Made by a program: the position numbers and the translations under genes. From positions 1 through 7,057 of the forward strand of contig QEUW01000386.1 of the NCBI GenBank assembly GCA_003577005.1: 7,057 bases of DNA, in the 5' to 3' direction. The stretch is from Chloroflexota bacterium (lineage in GTDB: Bacteria; Chloroflexota; Anaerolineae; Caldilineales; Caldilineaceae). Positions 1 to 5,092 of this stretch are shown here, in pieces (the stretch's first letter is position 1; every line of letters starts with the position of its first letter). The notes under the pieces were generated by a model, which ran no database searches, was not told where the DNA came from, and saw only the letters and a program-made list of their open reading frames with translations.

Positions 1-2
1 GC

Positions 3-143
3 TTTGCAGCCGGGGCTATGGTCTTTGTGGTGATCGAAGAGGTGATCCCCGAAGCGCACCGGAGCGGTCATGGCGACCTGGCTACGCTCAGCGCCATTCT
101 AGGATTTGTGGTAATGATGGTGTTGGATGTGGCGCTAGGCTAG
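3..143 (+). CDS. ZIP-family divalent metal transporter, C-terminal fragment
   Basis: Reading frame 3 is open from the window edge and gives 46 residues before TAG at 141-143; the start lies outside the window. The peptide begins [18 protein letters not shown], continues through a short His/Gly/Asp stretch (HRSGHGD) and ends in the hydrophobic helix [15 protein letters not shown]. This is the pattern of the last two transmembrane helices of ZIP (Zrt/Irt-like) transporters: a helix with E-E-x-x-P-E-A, a short polar loop, and a final helix ending near the C-terminus. ZIP proteins of known function move Zn2+ and sometimes Fe2+, Mn2+ or Cd2+ across the inner membrane into the cytoplasm. The in-membrane acidic pair (IEEVIPEAH) fits the metal-binding helix. 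The metal cannot be decided from this fragment. The gene seems to end its transcript before the structured element at 231-316. Confidence 0.85.
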   Translation, partial: FAAGAMVFVVIEEVIPEAHRSGHGDLATLSAILGFVVMMVLDVALG

Positions 144-230
144 TGTGGTAGACCGCTCTGCCCAAGATAGATTCTCGTTGGAAAACAAACCGTGGCCTCA
201 TTTATGGGGCCGGTGTATAAAGCGATTTGT

Positions 231-316
231 ATAGGAGGTACACAGTTGCCCGGGATGCTGGCACCTTTGCCGGCTGCCGCCAGGATGGCGGTGCTCCTGG
301 CGGCGTACCTCCTTTT
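231..316 (+). ncRNA. Multi-stem structured element (leader RNA, small RNA or complex terminator)
   Basis: Three nested or adjacent helices can be drawn directly. P1 is a perfect 9-bp stem, AGGAGGTAC (233-241) with GTACCTCCT (305-313). P2 is 6 bp, 257-262 with 269-274, containing one G-U pair and a 6-nt loop ACCTTT. P3 is a perfect 10-bp stem, GCCGCCAGGA (276-285) with TCCTGGCGGC (295-304) and a 9-nt loop. P3 stacks directly on P1 (304/305) with only one base between P2 and P3, an arrangement like a compact junction RNA. P1 ends in TTTT (313-316), so the element could also terminate the upstream ZIP transcript. I do not recognise a known riboswitch or small RNA family. The + strand is chosen because of the T-run; the helices exist on either strand. 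Confidence 0.45.
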
Positions 317-402
317 GTGCAATTAACGTAGAGTAAACCTGGTCAACTTACCAGGAAAAAAATCAGCCGAACGTCTAGTTTGTCTTACCGGTTGTTGGTG
401 TA

Positions 403-446
403 CGATCCAGTTGCTGAACGATTTTGTTTGCTCTATCAACTGATCG
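403..446. repeat. Imperfect 10-bp inverted repeat
   Basis: CGATC-C-AGTTG (403-413) is complementary to CAACTGATCG (437-446), with one bulged C at 408 and a 23-nt centre. It overlaps a weak -35/-10-like pair, so it could be an operator or a leader hairpin for the gene at 541. Nothing beyond symmetry supports a function. Confidence 0.35.
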
Positions 447-540
447 AGGCGCGCGGCTAAAGAATTTGTTGTTCTGGTGAGGAGAGCGTTTCGAGCACTC
501 TGGCTGCGAACGCTGTGGCCGGCGCAAAAGAGGATACCCT

Positions 541-927
541 ATGATCTACAAAATGCAGTCACCGCAGCCGGGCTATATCCGCATTTGCTTCGAGTTGCCT
601 CCCTTTCTTTGGGCCGATCAAGTCGCCGTCGTTGGCGATTTCAATAACTGGCGCCCAGGTGCGACCCCCATGCACCAGGACCGCGAAGGTATCTGGCGAG
701 CGCTGGTCGATCTGCCAATGGGCAGCCGGTGCGAATTTCGCTATCTGGTGGACGGCACCTGGATGACCGACTATCATGCTGATGGCTATGTCGCCAACAC
801 CTATGGCTCAGATAACAGCGTCGTCTTGGCGATCCTGCCGGAAGATACGCTAGTCGTCAGCCGCCGTCCGAGCATGGTCTACAATGGTGCTCTGCACGAC
901 CTGCACCCGCATCCCCACCTGGGTTAA
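541..927 (+). CDS. Stand-alone CBM48/AMPK-type glycogen-binding domain protein
   Basis: This 128-residue protein is almost entirely one beta-sandwich carbohydrate-binding domain of the CBM48 / isoamylase N-terminal / AMPK glycogen-binding group. Diagnostic stretches are VAVVGDFNNW at residues 28-37, GIWRALVDLP (50-59), FRYLVDGTWMTD (66-77) and NTYGSDNSVV (86-95). W37 and W74 are candidate sugar-stacking residues, and N92 matches the polar position of the D-N-S motif. There is no catalytic domain, membrane segment or signal peptide, so the protein is probably cytoplasmic and binds alpha-glucan or acts as a regulatory or targeting partner; the ligand is inferred from the family. The C-terminus carries an unusual His/Pro tail with His at 119, 122, 124 and 126. 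The ATG at 541 is supported by AGAGG about 8 nt upstream; M5 is a less likely alternative. The long spacers on both sides suggest a single-gene unit. Confidence 0.85.
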   Translation: MIYKMQSPQPGYIRICFELPPFLWADQVAVVGDFNNWRPGATPMHQDREGIWRALVDLPMGSRCEFRYLVDGTWMTDYHADGYVANTYGSDNSVVLAILPEDTLVVSRRPSMVYNGALHDLHPHPHLG

Positions 928-976
928 TGGTAGCACCTGGATTGATTTGGCAAGTTGTGCCCCGGCTCTGTATCGC

Positions 977-1006
977 TGTACATTTTTCATCATAGGTTGC
1001 TATAGT
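977..1006 (+). promoter_or_regulatory. Possible sigma-70-type promoter for the M50 protease gene
   Basis: TGTACA (977-982; four of six match TTGACA) is followed after 18 nt by TATAGT (1001-1006; five of six match TATAAT). This would give a leader of about 135 nt for the gene starting at 1149, containing the hairpin at 1082-1101. It is a consensus match by eye only. Confidence 0.35.
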
Positions 1007-1081
1007 ATCTTTTAGGACGCGGAGCCTCCTGACAACCTGCCAGGACGCACCGTATCTTTATTTGTAAGAGCCTCAAGCCAT

Positions 1082-1101
1082 CAGCTTCTGCGCTGAAGCT
1101 G
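1082..1101 (+). promoter_or_regulatory. Leader hairpin upstream of the M50 protease gene
   Basis: CAGCTTC (1082-1088) and GAAGCTG (1095-1101) form a perfect 7-bp stem with a 6-nt loop, TGCGCT. It sits 47 nt upstream of the chosen start and does not cover the Shine-Dalgarno site. No T-run follows, so it is not an intrinsic terminator; it may stabilise the leader or be an operator dyad. Confidence 0.35.
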
Positions 1102-1148
1102 TGCTAGATCTGGTGGTGCAAAGAACGGTAGCTCCAAGGGGGTGCATT

Positions 1149-2318
1149 ATGAAGAGCGGTTTTCGCATTGGCCGGATTTTTGGTATCAGCATCCGGGTCG
1201 ACTGGAGTTGGTTTCTGATTTTCCTGCTTGTAAGTTGGAATCTCAGCTTTGTGTTTGGCACTGTGCATCCAGACTGGGGTATTGGGCAGATCTGGCTGAT
1301 CGCAGTGGGGGCTGCTCTCTTATTCTTTGTATCCGTATTGTTACACGAGTTGGCGCACGCGTTGATGGCGCGCCTGCAAAACATTCCCGTACGCAACATC
1401 ACGCTCTTTTTATTTGGCGGCGTCTCGAATATCGAACGGGAACCGCCCTCACCGCGCGCCGAATTCTTGATCACGATTGTTGGGCCGCTCATGAGTCTTG
1501 TGCTCGGCATCCTCTTCACCTGGCTTGGTATGGCCAATGCGGGCGTCTTTACAGTCACCGGCGACCCCACCCAAATGGTAGCCCAACTCGACCCCCTCAG
1601 CACCCTACTGCTCTGGCTGGGGCCGATCAATATCCTGCTGGCCGTCTTCAATCTGATCCCCGGTTTTCCGCTGGACGGTGGGCGCATCCTCCGGTCAATT
1701 CTGTGGGCAATCACCGGCAATCTGCGGCGCGCCACACGGTGGGCAGCAGGGGTGGGTCAAGTTGTAGCCTGGCTCTTCATCATTACCGGCGTGGCCATGA
1801 TCTTTGGCGTCCAAGTCCCTATCTTCGGAACCGGATTGATCGGCGGTCTCTGGTTGGCCTTTATTGGATGGTTCCTGAGCAGTGCAGCGACACAGAGCTA
1901 TCAGCAGGTGATGGTGCAAGACCTGCTCGAGGGTGTGCCAGTAGGGCAGATCATGCGGACCAACCCGCCAACTGTGGCGCAGGAGGCTTCGGTGCGCGAA
2001 CTGGTGGAAAGTTACGTTATGCAGACCGACGACCACGCTTTTCCGGTCGTTGCAGATGGGCGCTTCGTGGGCCTGGTGACACTGGAAGATGTGCGCTCGT
2101 TGCCCCGCGACGCATGGGATAGGACCACGGTGGGGCAGATCATGACGCCCTACGCCAAGCTCATCGTCACCACCCCCAACGAAGACGCAGATGAGGCGCT
2201 GCGCAAACTGGGCGCGCGTGATGTGCGCCAGTTGCCCGTCGTGCGCGGCGACGAATTGGCCGGTCTCCTCCGCCGGCGCGATATCATGCGCTGGTTGCAG
2301 CTACAAGGGGCCTCGTAG
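1149..2318 (+). CDS. Site-2 protease family (M50) membrane metalloprotease with tandem CBS domains
   Basis: This 389-residue protein is an intramembrane zinc metalloprotease. The active-site motif HELAH is at residues 66-70, inside a hydrophobic helix, and the third zinc ligand is D176 in NLIPGFPLDGG (168-178). Hydrophobic segments lie near residues 20-36, 46-65, 106-128, 152-170, 203-221 and 228-245. After residue 255 come two CBS domains: about 266-317 (VGQIMRTNPPTV ... GLVTLEDV) and 329-387 (VGQIMTP ... LPVV ... GLLRRRDIM). CBS pairs in this family are thought to sense adenine nucleotides or related ligands and gate the protease. Family members cleave membrane-anchored substrates such as anti-sigma factors; no candidate substrate is visible here. 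The ATG at 1149 is preferred over GTG 1101 because AAGGGGG lies 6 nt upstream and MKSGFRIGRIFGI is the usual N-terminus of this subgroup. A strong hairpin follows the stop. Confidence 0.93.
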   Translation: MKSGFRIGRIFGISIRVDWSWFLIFLLVSWNLSFVFGTVHPDWGIGQIWLIAVGAALLFFVSVLLHELAHALMARLQNIPVRNITLFLFGGVSNIEREPPSPRAEFLITIVGPLMSLVLGILFTWLGMANAGVFTVTGDPTQMVAQLDPLSTLLLWLGPINILLAVFNLIPGFPLDGGRILRSILWAITGNLRRATRWAAGVGQVVAWLFIITGVAMIFGVQVPIFGTGLIGGLWLAFIGWFLSSAATQSYQQVMVQDLLEGVPVGQIMRTNPPTVAQEASVRELVESYVMQTDDHAFPVVADGRFVGLVTLEDVRSLPRDAWDRTTVGQIMTPYAKLIVTTPNEDADEALRKLGARDVRQLPVVRGDELAGLLRRRDIMRWLQLQGAS

Positions 2319-2338
2319 ATTGTAATGCGCAATATGTA

Positions 2339-2375
2339 GGCAGTGATCGTTCAGATTTCTGAACGCGTCACTGCC
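2339..2375 (+). terminator. Strong hairpin after the M50 protease gene, terminator-like without a T-run
   Basis: GGCAGTGA (2339-2346) pairs with TCACTGCC (2368-2375), and inside it CGTTCAG (2348-2354) pairs with CTGAACG (2359-2365), with a small internal loop (T / CG) and a 4-nt apical loop ATTT. The 15 base pairs sit 20 nt after the stop at 2318. No U-tract follows, so it may block RNA decay or help Rho-independent pausing rather than being a classic intrinsic terminator. Confidence 0.5.
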
Positions 2376-2456
2376 CACTGAGCTTCAACAACCACTCGGT
2401 TGCTCCACCATGCGACCCTAGCCAACTGACCGGGTAGCAAGCACACCTCTTGGCGA

Positions 2457-2485
2457 TTGACGGCAGGCTGCTGCTGCTGTATCCT
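2457..2485 (+). promoter_or_regulatory. Probable sigma-70 promoter for the universal stress protein gene
   Basis: TTGACG (2457-2462; five of six match TTGACA) is separated by exactly 17 nt from TATCCT (2480-2485; four of six match TATAAT). Transcription would start near 2492, giving a leader of about 70 nt. TAGAAT at 2501-2506 is an alternative -10 but has no good -35. The spacer contains four CTG triplets. Confidence 0.45.
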
Positions 2486-2564
2486 ATGCATGACATGTAG
2501 TAGAATAGTGATCCCCACTTTGGCGCCGTGTCTGGCCGCCAGATGTGTCAGCAAGGAGAAGACC

Positions 2565-3008
2565 ATGTACAACACAATCCTCGTCCCGCTGGACGGTTCG
2601 CAGCGCGCCGAGCGCATCTTGCCGCATGTGGAGGCCATTGCCCAGCGATTTGGTTCTCGCCTGCACCTGTTACAGGTCGTCGAGCCGCTTGTGGTTGGCG
2701 TCTCGCCTTATGACGCCGGTTCGCTCTTCGTCGCCGACGAGATCGACCGGCGCACGCAGGAGGCCAAGGCTTATCTGGCGGGGCTGGAAGGCCAACTGCG
2801 TGAGAAGAAGATCGCGGTACAGAGCCAGGTTGAGTATGGGCCGGTGGTCTCCACCATTTTAGAGCAGGCCGAGCAGCACAATGTGGATCTTATCGCCATG
2901 GCCAGTCACGGACGGACAGGGCTGGCGCGTGTCTTCTACGGCAGCGTGGCCGCTGGCATCCTCAACCGGGCCGAGCGACCGCTGTTGGTGATCCGTGCTC
3001 AGGATTAG
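2565..3008 (+). CDS. Universal stress protein, UspA family
   Basis: This is a single-domain Usp of 147 residues, the usual family length. It begins [16 protein letters not shown], giving the first beta strand and the acidic D10 of the nucleotide pocket, and ends with the family signature: A113-S-H-G116, nine residues, then G126-S127, followed by PLLVI at 139-143. This is the ATP-binding version of the motif (G-x2-G-x9-G-S/T) with the first Gly replaced by Ala, a common variant, so ATP binding is likely but inferred. Usp proteins are cytoplasmic dimers associated with survival in stress; no enzymatic reaction is assigned. The ATG at 2565 is chosen over the upstream in-frame TTG at 2457 because AAGGAG (2553-2558) lies 6 nt upstream and the 36 extra residues are Cys-rich and unlike the family. 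It appears monocistronic, with its own promoter. Confidence 0.93.
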   Translation: MYNTILVPLDGSQRAERILPHVEAIAQRFGSRLHLLQVVEPLVVGVSPYDAGSLFVADEIDRRTQEAKAYLAGLEGQLREKKIAVQSQVEYGPVVSTILEQAEQHNVDLIAMASHGRTGLARVFYGSVAAGILNRAERPLLVIRAQD

Positions 3009-3278
3009 ATTCGATTGTTTTAGATAGCAGGCGCTTGTATCGCGGGGTGGAGGGGTAGCTGTGTGTTTTCCACCCCGCGACGAGAGCGTTGTGGGCACGT
3101 ATAACCAGAAGCGAGCGTGTGGGGTGGCGCAAGGCTCCCCAGAAGCATCCTCAATGCCGGTGGGAATTTGCCCTGCTGGGGTGGTTGTGTTACCATTTGC
3201 CAATTGCGCTTATGAAATTGAACCGGCTTTTTCGAGCCGGCTGCATCGGAACCAATTGGTACAGAAAGCAGTCCCATT
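3009..3278 (+). promoter_or_regulatory. Structured intergenic/leader region upstream of rplS
   Basis: Apart from hairpin 3040-3080, this region contains GGGGTGG three times (3044-3050, 3121-3127, 3178-3184), a TGGGG/CCCCA hairpin capped by GCAA around 3120-3141, a GCAT/ATGC hairpin (3145-3157), a GGG/CCC hairpin near 3162-3173, a 6-bp hairpin CCGGCT/AGCCGG (3223-3240) and a 10-bp palindrome ACCAATTGGT (3251-3260) 18 nt before the rplS start. A weak -10-like TATGAA is at 3211-3216 without a convincing -35. Ribosomal protein genes often have autoregulatory leaders; this does not match a leader family I can name. If the promoter is at 3211, the 5' part belongs to the uspA 3' end instead. Confidence 0.4.
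3040..3080 (+). terminator. 12-bp GC-rich hairpin after uspA (terminator or leader stem)
   Basis: TCGCGGGGTGGA (3040-3051) is perfectly complementary to TCCACCCCGCGA (3069-3080), with a 17-nt loop. It starts 31 nt after the uspA stop. No U-tract follows (next bases CGAGAGCG), so intrinsic termination is uncertain. It may instead be the first stem of the rplS leader, because the same GGGGTGG sequence recurs downstream. Confidence 0.45.
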
Positions 3279-3641
3279 ATGACCAACGCACTCATGGCCT
3301 CCCTTCAGCCAGAAACCAAAGAGGGGTTTCCAGAACTCCACCCCGGCGACACCGTGCGCGTTCACCAACGCATCGTCGAAGGGCGCAACGAACGTATCCA
3401 GGTCTTTCAGGGTGTTGTCATCGCCATGCGCGGCGGCGCAACCCCTGGCGCCACCTACACCGTTCGCCGCACGGCTGCTCACGGCATCGGTGTAGAGCGC
3501 ACCTTCCCGCTCTACAGCAAGAATGTCGAGAAGGTGGAAGTGCTGCGCAAAGCCAAGGTACGCCGGGCGCAACTTTACTATCTACGCAACCGGTCGGGCA
3601 AGGCCGCCCGCCTGCGCGAGAAGCGCTTCTTGCAGGTGTAG
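3279..3641 (+). CDS. rplS: 50S ribosomal protein L19 (bL19)
   Basis: This 120-residue, strongly basic protein matches bL19 throughout: [15 protein letters not shown] (21-35), [16 protein letters not shown] (38-53), [18 protein letters not shown] (71-88) and [21 protein letters not shown] (95-115). L19 lies at the interface of the large and small ribosomal subunits. Length is typical of the family (about 115-120 residues). The ATG at 3279 has only a weak AGAAAG purine stretch upstream, and the next in-frame ATG (3294) has none, so 3279 is preferred. A perfect intrinsic terminator follows directly. The order rplS-rnhB-yraN is common in bacteria, although the usual upstream partners rpsP, rimM and trmD are absent here and uspA occupies that side. 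Confidence 0.97.
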   Translation: MTNALMASLQPETKEGFPELHPGDTVRVHQRIVEGRNERIQVFQGVVIAMRGGATPGATYTVRRTAAHGIGVERTFPLYSKNVEKVEVLRKAKVRRAQLYYLRNRSGKAARLREKRFLQV

Positions 3642-3666
3642 CTGCACCCCCTTTCTATTGGTGGTG

Positions 3667-3695
3667 AGAGCACTGGTCACAAGCCAGTGCTTTTT
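3667..3695 (+). terminator. Rho-independent terminator after rplS
   Basis: AGCACTGG (3669-3676) pairs perfectly with CCAGTGCT (3684-3691) around a 7-nt loop, and the helix runs straight into TTTTT (3691-3695) followed by GTGTTT. It begins 26 nt after the rplS stop. It separates rplS from rnhB, whose start is only 40 nt downstream, so rnhB must rely on readthrough or an unseen promoter. Confidence 0.9.
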
Positions 3696-3734
3696 GTGTT
3701 TACGACCCGCCCAGAAGGGGTTGCGGTTACGACG

Positions 3735-4418
3735 ATGAAGCCGGACCGATCAATGGCGAGCACTGTGAGCCGATCTACCCTGGTAAGACCGACACTCGAC
3801 CATGAGGCGCACCTCTGGCAGACTGGCTATCGCTATGTTGCCGGGGTGGACGAGGCCGGGCGTGGGGCACTGGCCGGGCCGGTGGTGGCCGCTGTCGTGA
3901 TCGTTCCTGCGCATAGTCATTGTCAGGGTGTGTGGACCGAGGTCTGTGACAGCAAGCTTCTGACGGCGACACAGCGCTCCGAACTGGTTCCTCGTATCCA
4001 GGCCGCCGCTGTAGCTTGGGGGATAGGGGCGGCAGATGCGGCGGTGATCGACGCGATGGGTATCGCCGCCGCCACCAAAGCGGCTATGACAACAGCCATT
4101 CGGCGCCTTGCACCTCAACCCGATTTTCTGCTCATCGACTGGGTCAGGCTGCCACAGGTTTCTATTGCGCAGGAGAGCCGGGTCAAGGCCGATCGTGATC
4201 TGGTCTCTGTCGCAGCCGCGTCGATCCTGGCCAAGGTCTGGCGTGACCACCTTATGGCAGCGCTGCATGATTGTTACCCCAGGTACGGCTTTGACCAACA
4301 CAAAGGCTATGGGACGGCAGCCCATCGCGCTGCGCTCGCCGAGCACGGCCCCTGTCCCGAGCACCGCCACACCTTTGCACCCATCGCCAGGCCAGCAACG
4401 CTGTTCGATGACCAGTGA
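3735..4418 (+). CDS. rnhB: Ribonuclease HII
   Basis: This 227-residue enzyme endonucleolytically cleaves the RNA strand of RNA/DNA hybrids and starts ribonucleotide excision from DNA. The type 2 RNase H motifs are all visible: YVAGVDEAGRGALAGP (34-49) with D39 and E40 as metal ligands and the GRG motif at 42-44, CDSKLL (71-76), the third acidic residue D135 in LLIDW, SVAAASILAKVWRD (158-171) with D171, and HKGYGT (189-194). Length is near the family norm. The frame stays open upstream into the rplS terminator (GTG 3687), so that longer start is rejected. ATG 3735 is chosen; AAGGGG (3715-3720) is 14 nt upstream, farther than ideal, so ATG 3753 cannot be excluded. It lies downstream of rplS as in many bacteria but across a strong terminator. 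Confidence 0.95.
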   Translation: MKPDRSMASTVSRSTLVRPTLDHEAHLWQTGYRYVAGVDEAGRGALAGPVVAAVVIVPAHSHCQGVWTEVCDSKLLTATQRSELVPRIQAAAVAWGIGAADAAVIDAMGIAAATKAAMTTAIRRLAPQPDFLLIDWVRLPQVSIAQESRVKADRDLVSVAAASILAKVWRDHLMAALHDCYPRYGFDQHKGYGTAAHRAALAEHGPCPEHRHTFAPIARPATLFDDQ

Positions 4419-4475
4419 GGTTGAGGCCGGAGGTACTAGCCAGCAGAATGTTTGCTGCGAAGGGGGAAAAGCAGG

Positions 4476-4575
4476 AACACAGAGAACACAGAGTATGCAC
4501 GGAGGACACAGAGATTTTATAGAGAAGTAGAGCCTTTCTCTGTGGACTCTGTGTCTTCTCAGTGTTCTCTATGTT
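4476..4575. repeat. MITE-like palindromic CACAGAG repeat between rnhB and yraN
   Basis: AACACAGAGAACACAGAG (4476-4493) matches the reverse complement of 4558-4575 at 16 of 18 positions. The inner parts continue as an imperfect inverted repeat (about 4497-4514 with 4537-4555), leaving a central spacer of about 22 nt (4515-4536). Each arm is itself built from a 9-mer: AACACAGAG occurs twice in tandem (4476-4484, 4485-4493) and GACACAGAG follows at 4505-4513. As RNA this would make a hairpin of roughly 39 paired positions. The composition is A/G-rich on one arm and C/T-rich on the other, unlike flanking genes. Similar ACACAGAG palindromes are dispersed in some bacterial genomes from memory. No transposase or clear target duplication is visible. 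Confidence 0.75.
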
Positions 4576-4625
4576 GCCGCCTTGGTTCCAACATCTTGAG
4601 ATTAGGTCGTGGAACACACTTTCAT

Positions 4626-5042
4626 ATGGGCACAAGAGGAAGCAGCCACAATCCACGACGCCGGTTGGGCGACACCGGTGAAGCTTTGGCGGTTCAGACG
4701 CTCGAGGCGTCCGGTCTCATTGTGATCACCCGCAACTGGCGCTGCCCGGCCGGCGAGATCGACATCGTGGCGCAGGAACCGGCGCCCGATTTTACCAGCG
4801 GTGGGCTGGTCGTTCCCTGGCTTGTGCTGGTGGAGGTGCGCACCCGGCGCGGCGATCTCTTTGGCACGGCGCGCCAGTCGCTTACCCCGCGTAAACAGAC
4901 CAAGCTGCGCGAAGTGGCCGGTCACTACATCCAGACTCAGGGCTGGCGCGGCCCCTGGCGCATCGATCTGGTTGCCGTCCAGATGGACCGCCAGGGCCGG
5001 CTAATAGCTATCGAACACATCCGCCACGCCGTGACAGGCTAG
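4626..5042 (+). CDS. yraN: YraN / UPF0102 family endonuclease-like protein
   Basis: This 138-residue protein has the UPF0102 signature: [19 protein letters not shown] (12-30), [15 protein letters not shown] (37-51), [15 protein letters not shown] (66-80), [19 protein letters not shown] (84-102) and RIDLVAV (112-118). E19, D46, E70 and R72 (in place of the usual Lys) occupy the positions of a PD-(D/E)XK-type nuclease core. The family is predicted to act on nucleic acids and sits beside rnhB in many genomes, but its physiological role is poorly defined, so the activity is inference. ATG 4626 is chosen because it directly precedes the conserved core. There is no good Shine-Dalgarno sequence (only GTGGA about 12 nt upstream). 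The frame is open back through the palindromic repeat, but that translated extension looks spurious. The stop is 46 nt before miaA. Confidence 0.9.
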   Translation: MGTRGSSHNPRRRLGDTGEALAVQTLEASGLIVITRNWRCPAGEIDIVAQEPAPDFTSGGLVVPWLVLVEVRTRRGDLFGTARQSLTPRKQTKLREVAGHYIQTQGWRGPWRIDLVAVQMDRQGRLIAIEHIRHAVTG

Positions 5043-5057
5043 CCCGTACCCCCACCT

Positions 5058-5092
5058 GTTCTGCGTTCTACGCTCTACGTTCTGTGTTATGC
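5058..5092 (+). repeat. GTTCTAC-like heptad tandem repeat running into the miaA start
   Basis: Five consecutive 7-nt units vary around GTTCTAC: GTTCTGC (5058), GTTCTAC (5065), GCTCTAC (5072), GTTCTGT (5079) and GTTATGC (5086). The last unit contains the miaA start codon at 5089-5091. It fills most of the 46-nt yraN-miaA gap and leaves no Shine-Dalgarno sequence. Such heptads recall dispersed repeats seen in some Chloroflexota genomes, from memory. Confidence 0.6.

Larger units (their letters stand above)
144..540. other. 397-base intergenic region with structured elements
   Basis: No coding frame here resembles a protein family, and I see no tRNA. The region holds a compact three-stem element (231-316), an imperfect 10-bp inverted repeat (403-446) overlapping a weak promoter-like pair (TTGCTG 411-416, 17-nt spacer, TATCAA 434-439), and the ribosome-binding site of the next gene (AGAGG near 528-533). 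A short CCTGG/CCAGG hairpin at 339-356 is followed by A7, not T, so it is not an intrinsic terminator on either strand. Confidence 0.6.

Noticed and set aside
305..316. GTACCTCCTTTT resembles the 3' end of 16S rRNA (anti-Shine-Dalgarno)
   Set aside because: No rRNA sequence lies upstream; the match is explained by the P1 hairpin pairing with AGGAGGTAC.
339..363. CCTGG/CCAGG hairpin next to A7 as a terminator
   Set aside because: The A-run follows the stem on the + strand, and on the minus strand the T-run would precede the stem, so neither orientation gives an intrinsic terminator.
1073..1735. A 220-codon open frame on the minus strand
   Set aside because: It lies opposite the M50 protease, whose HELAH and PLDGG motifs fix the coding frame; the minus translation has no recognisable motif and odd composition.
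2457..2564. Upstream TTG start extending the UspA protein by 36 residues
   Set aside because: The extension is Cys-rich and unlike any Usp N-terminus, the TTG is part of a good -35 box, and AAGGAG correctly precedes ATG 2565.
3009..3278. Open frames covering the rplS upstream region on both strands
   Set aside because: They have no family resemblance or ribosome-binding site and overlap strong hairpins; the region reads as noncoding leader.
4476..4575. CACAGAG repeats as a CRISPR array
   Set aside because: The units are about 9 nt, partly contiguous and arranged as an inverted repeat, without regular spacers of unique sequence.
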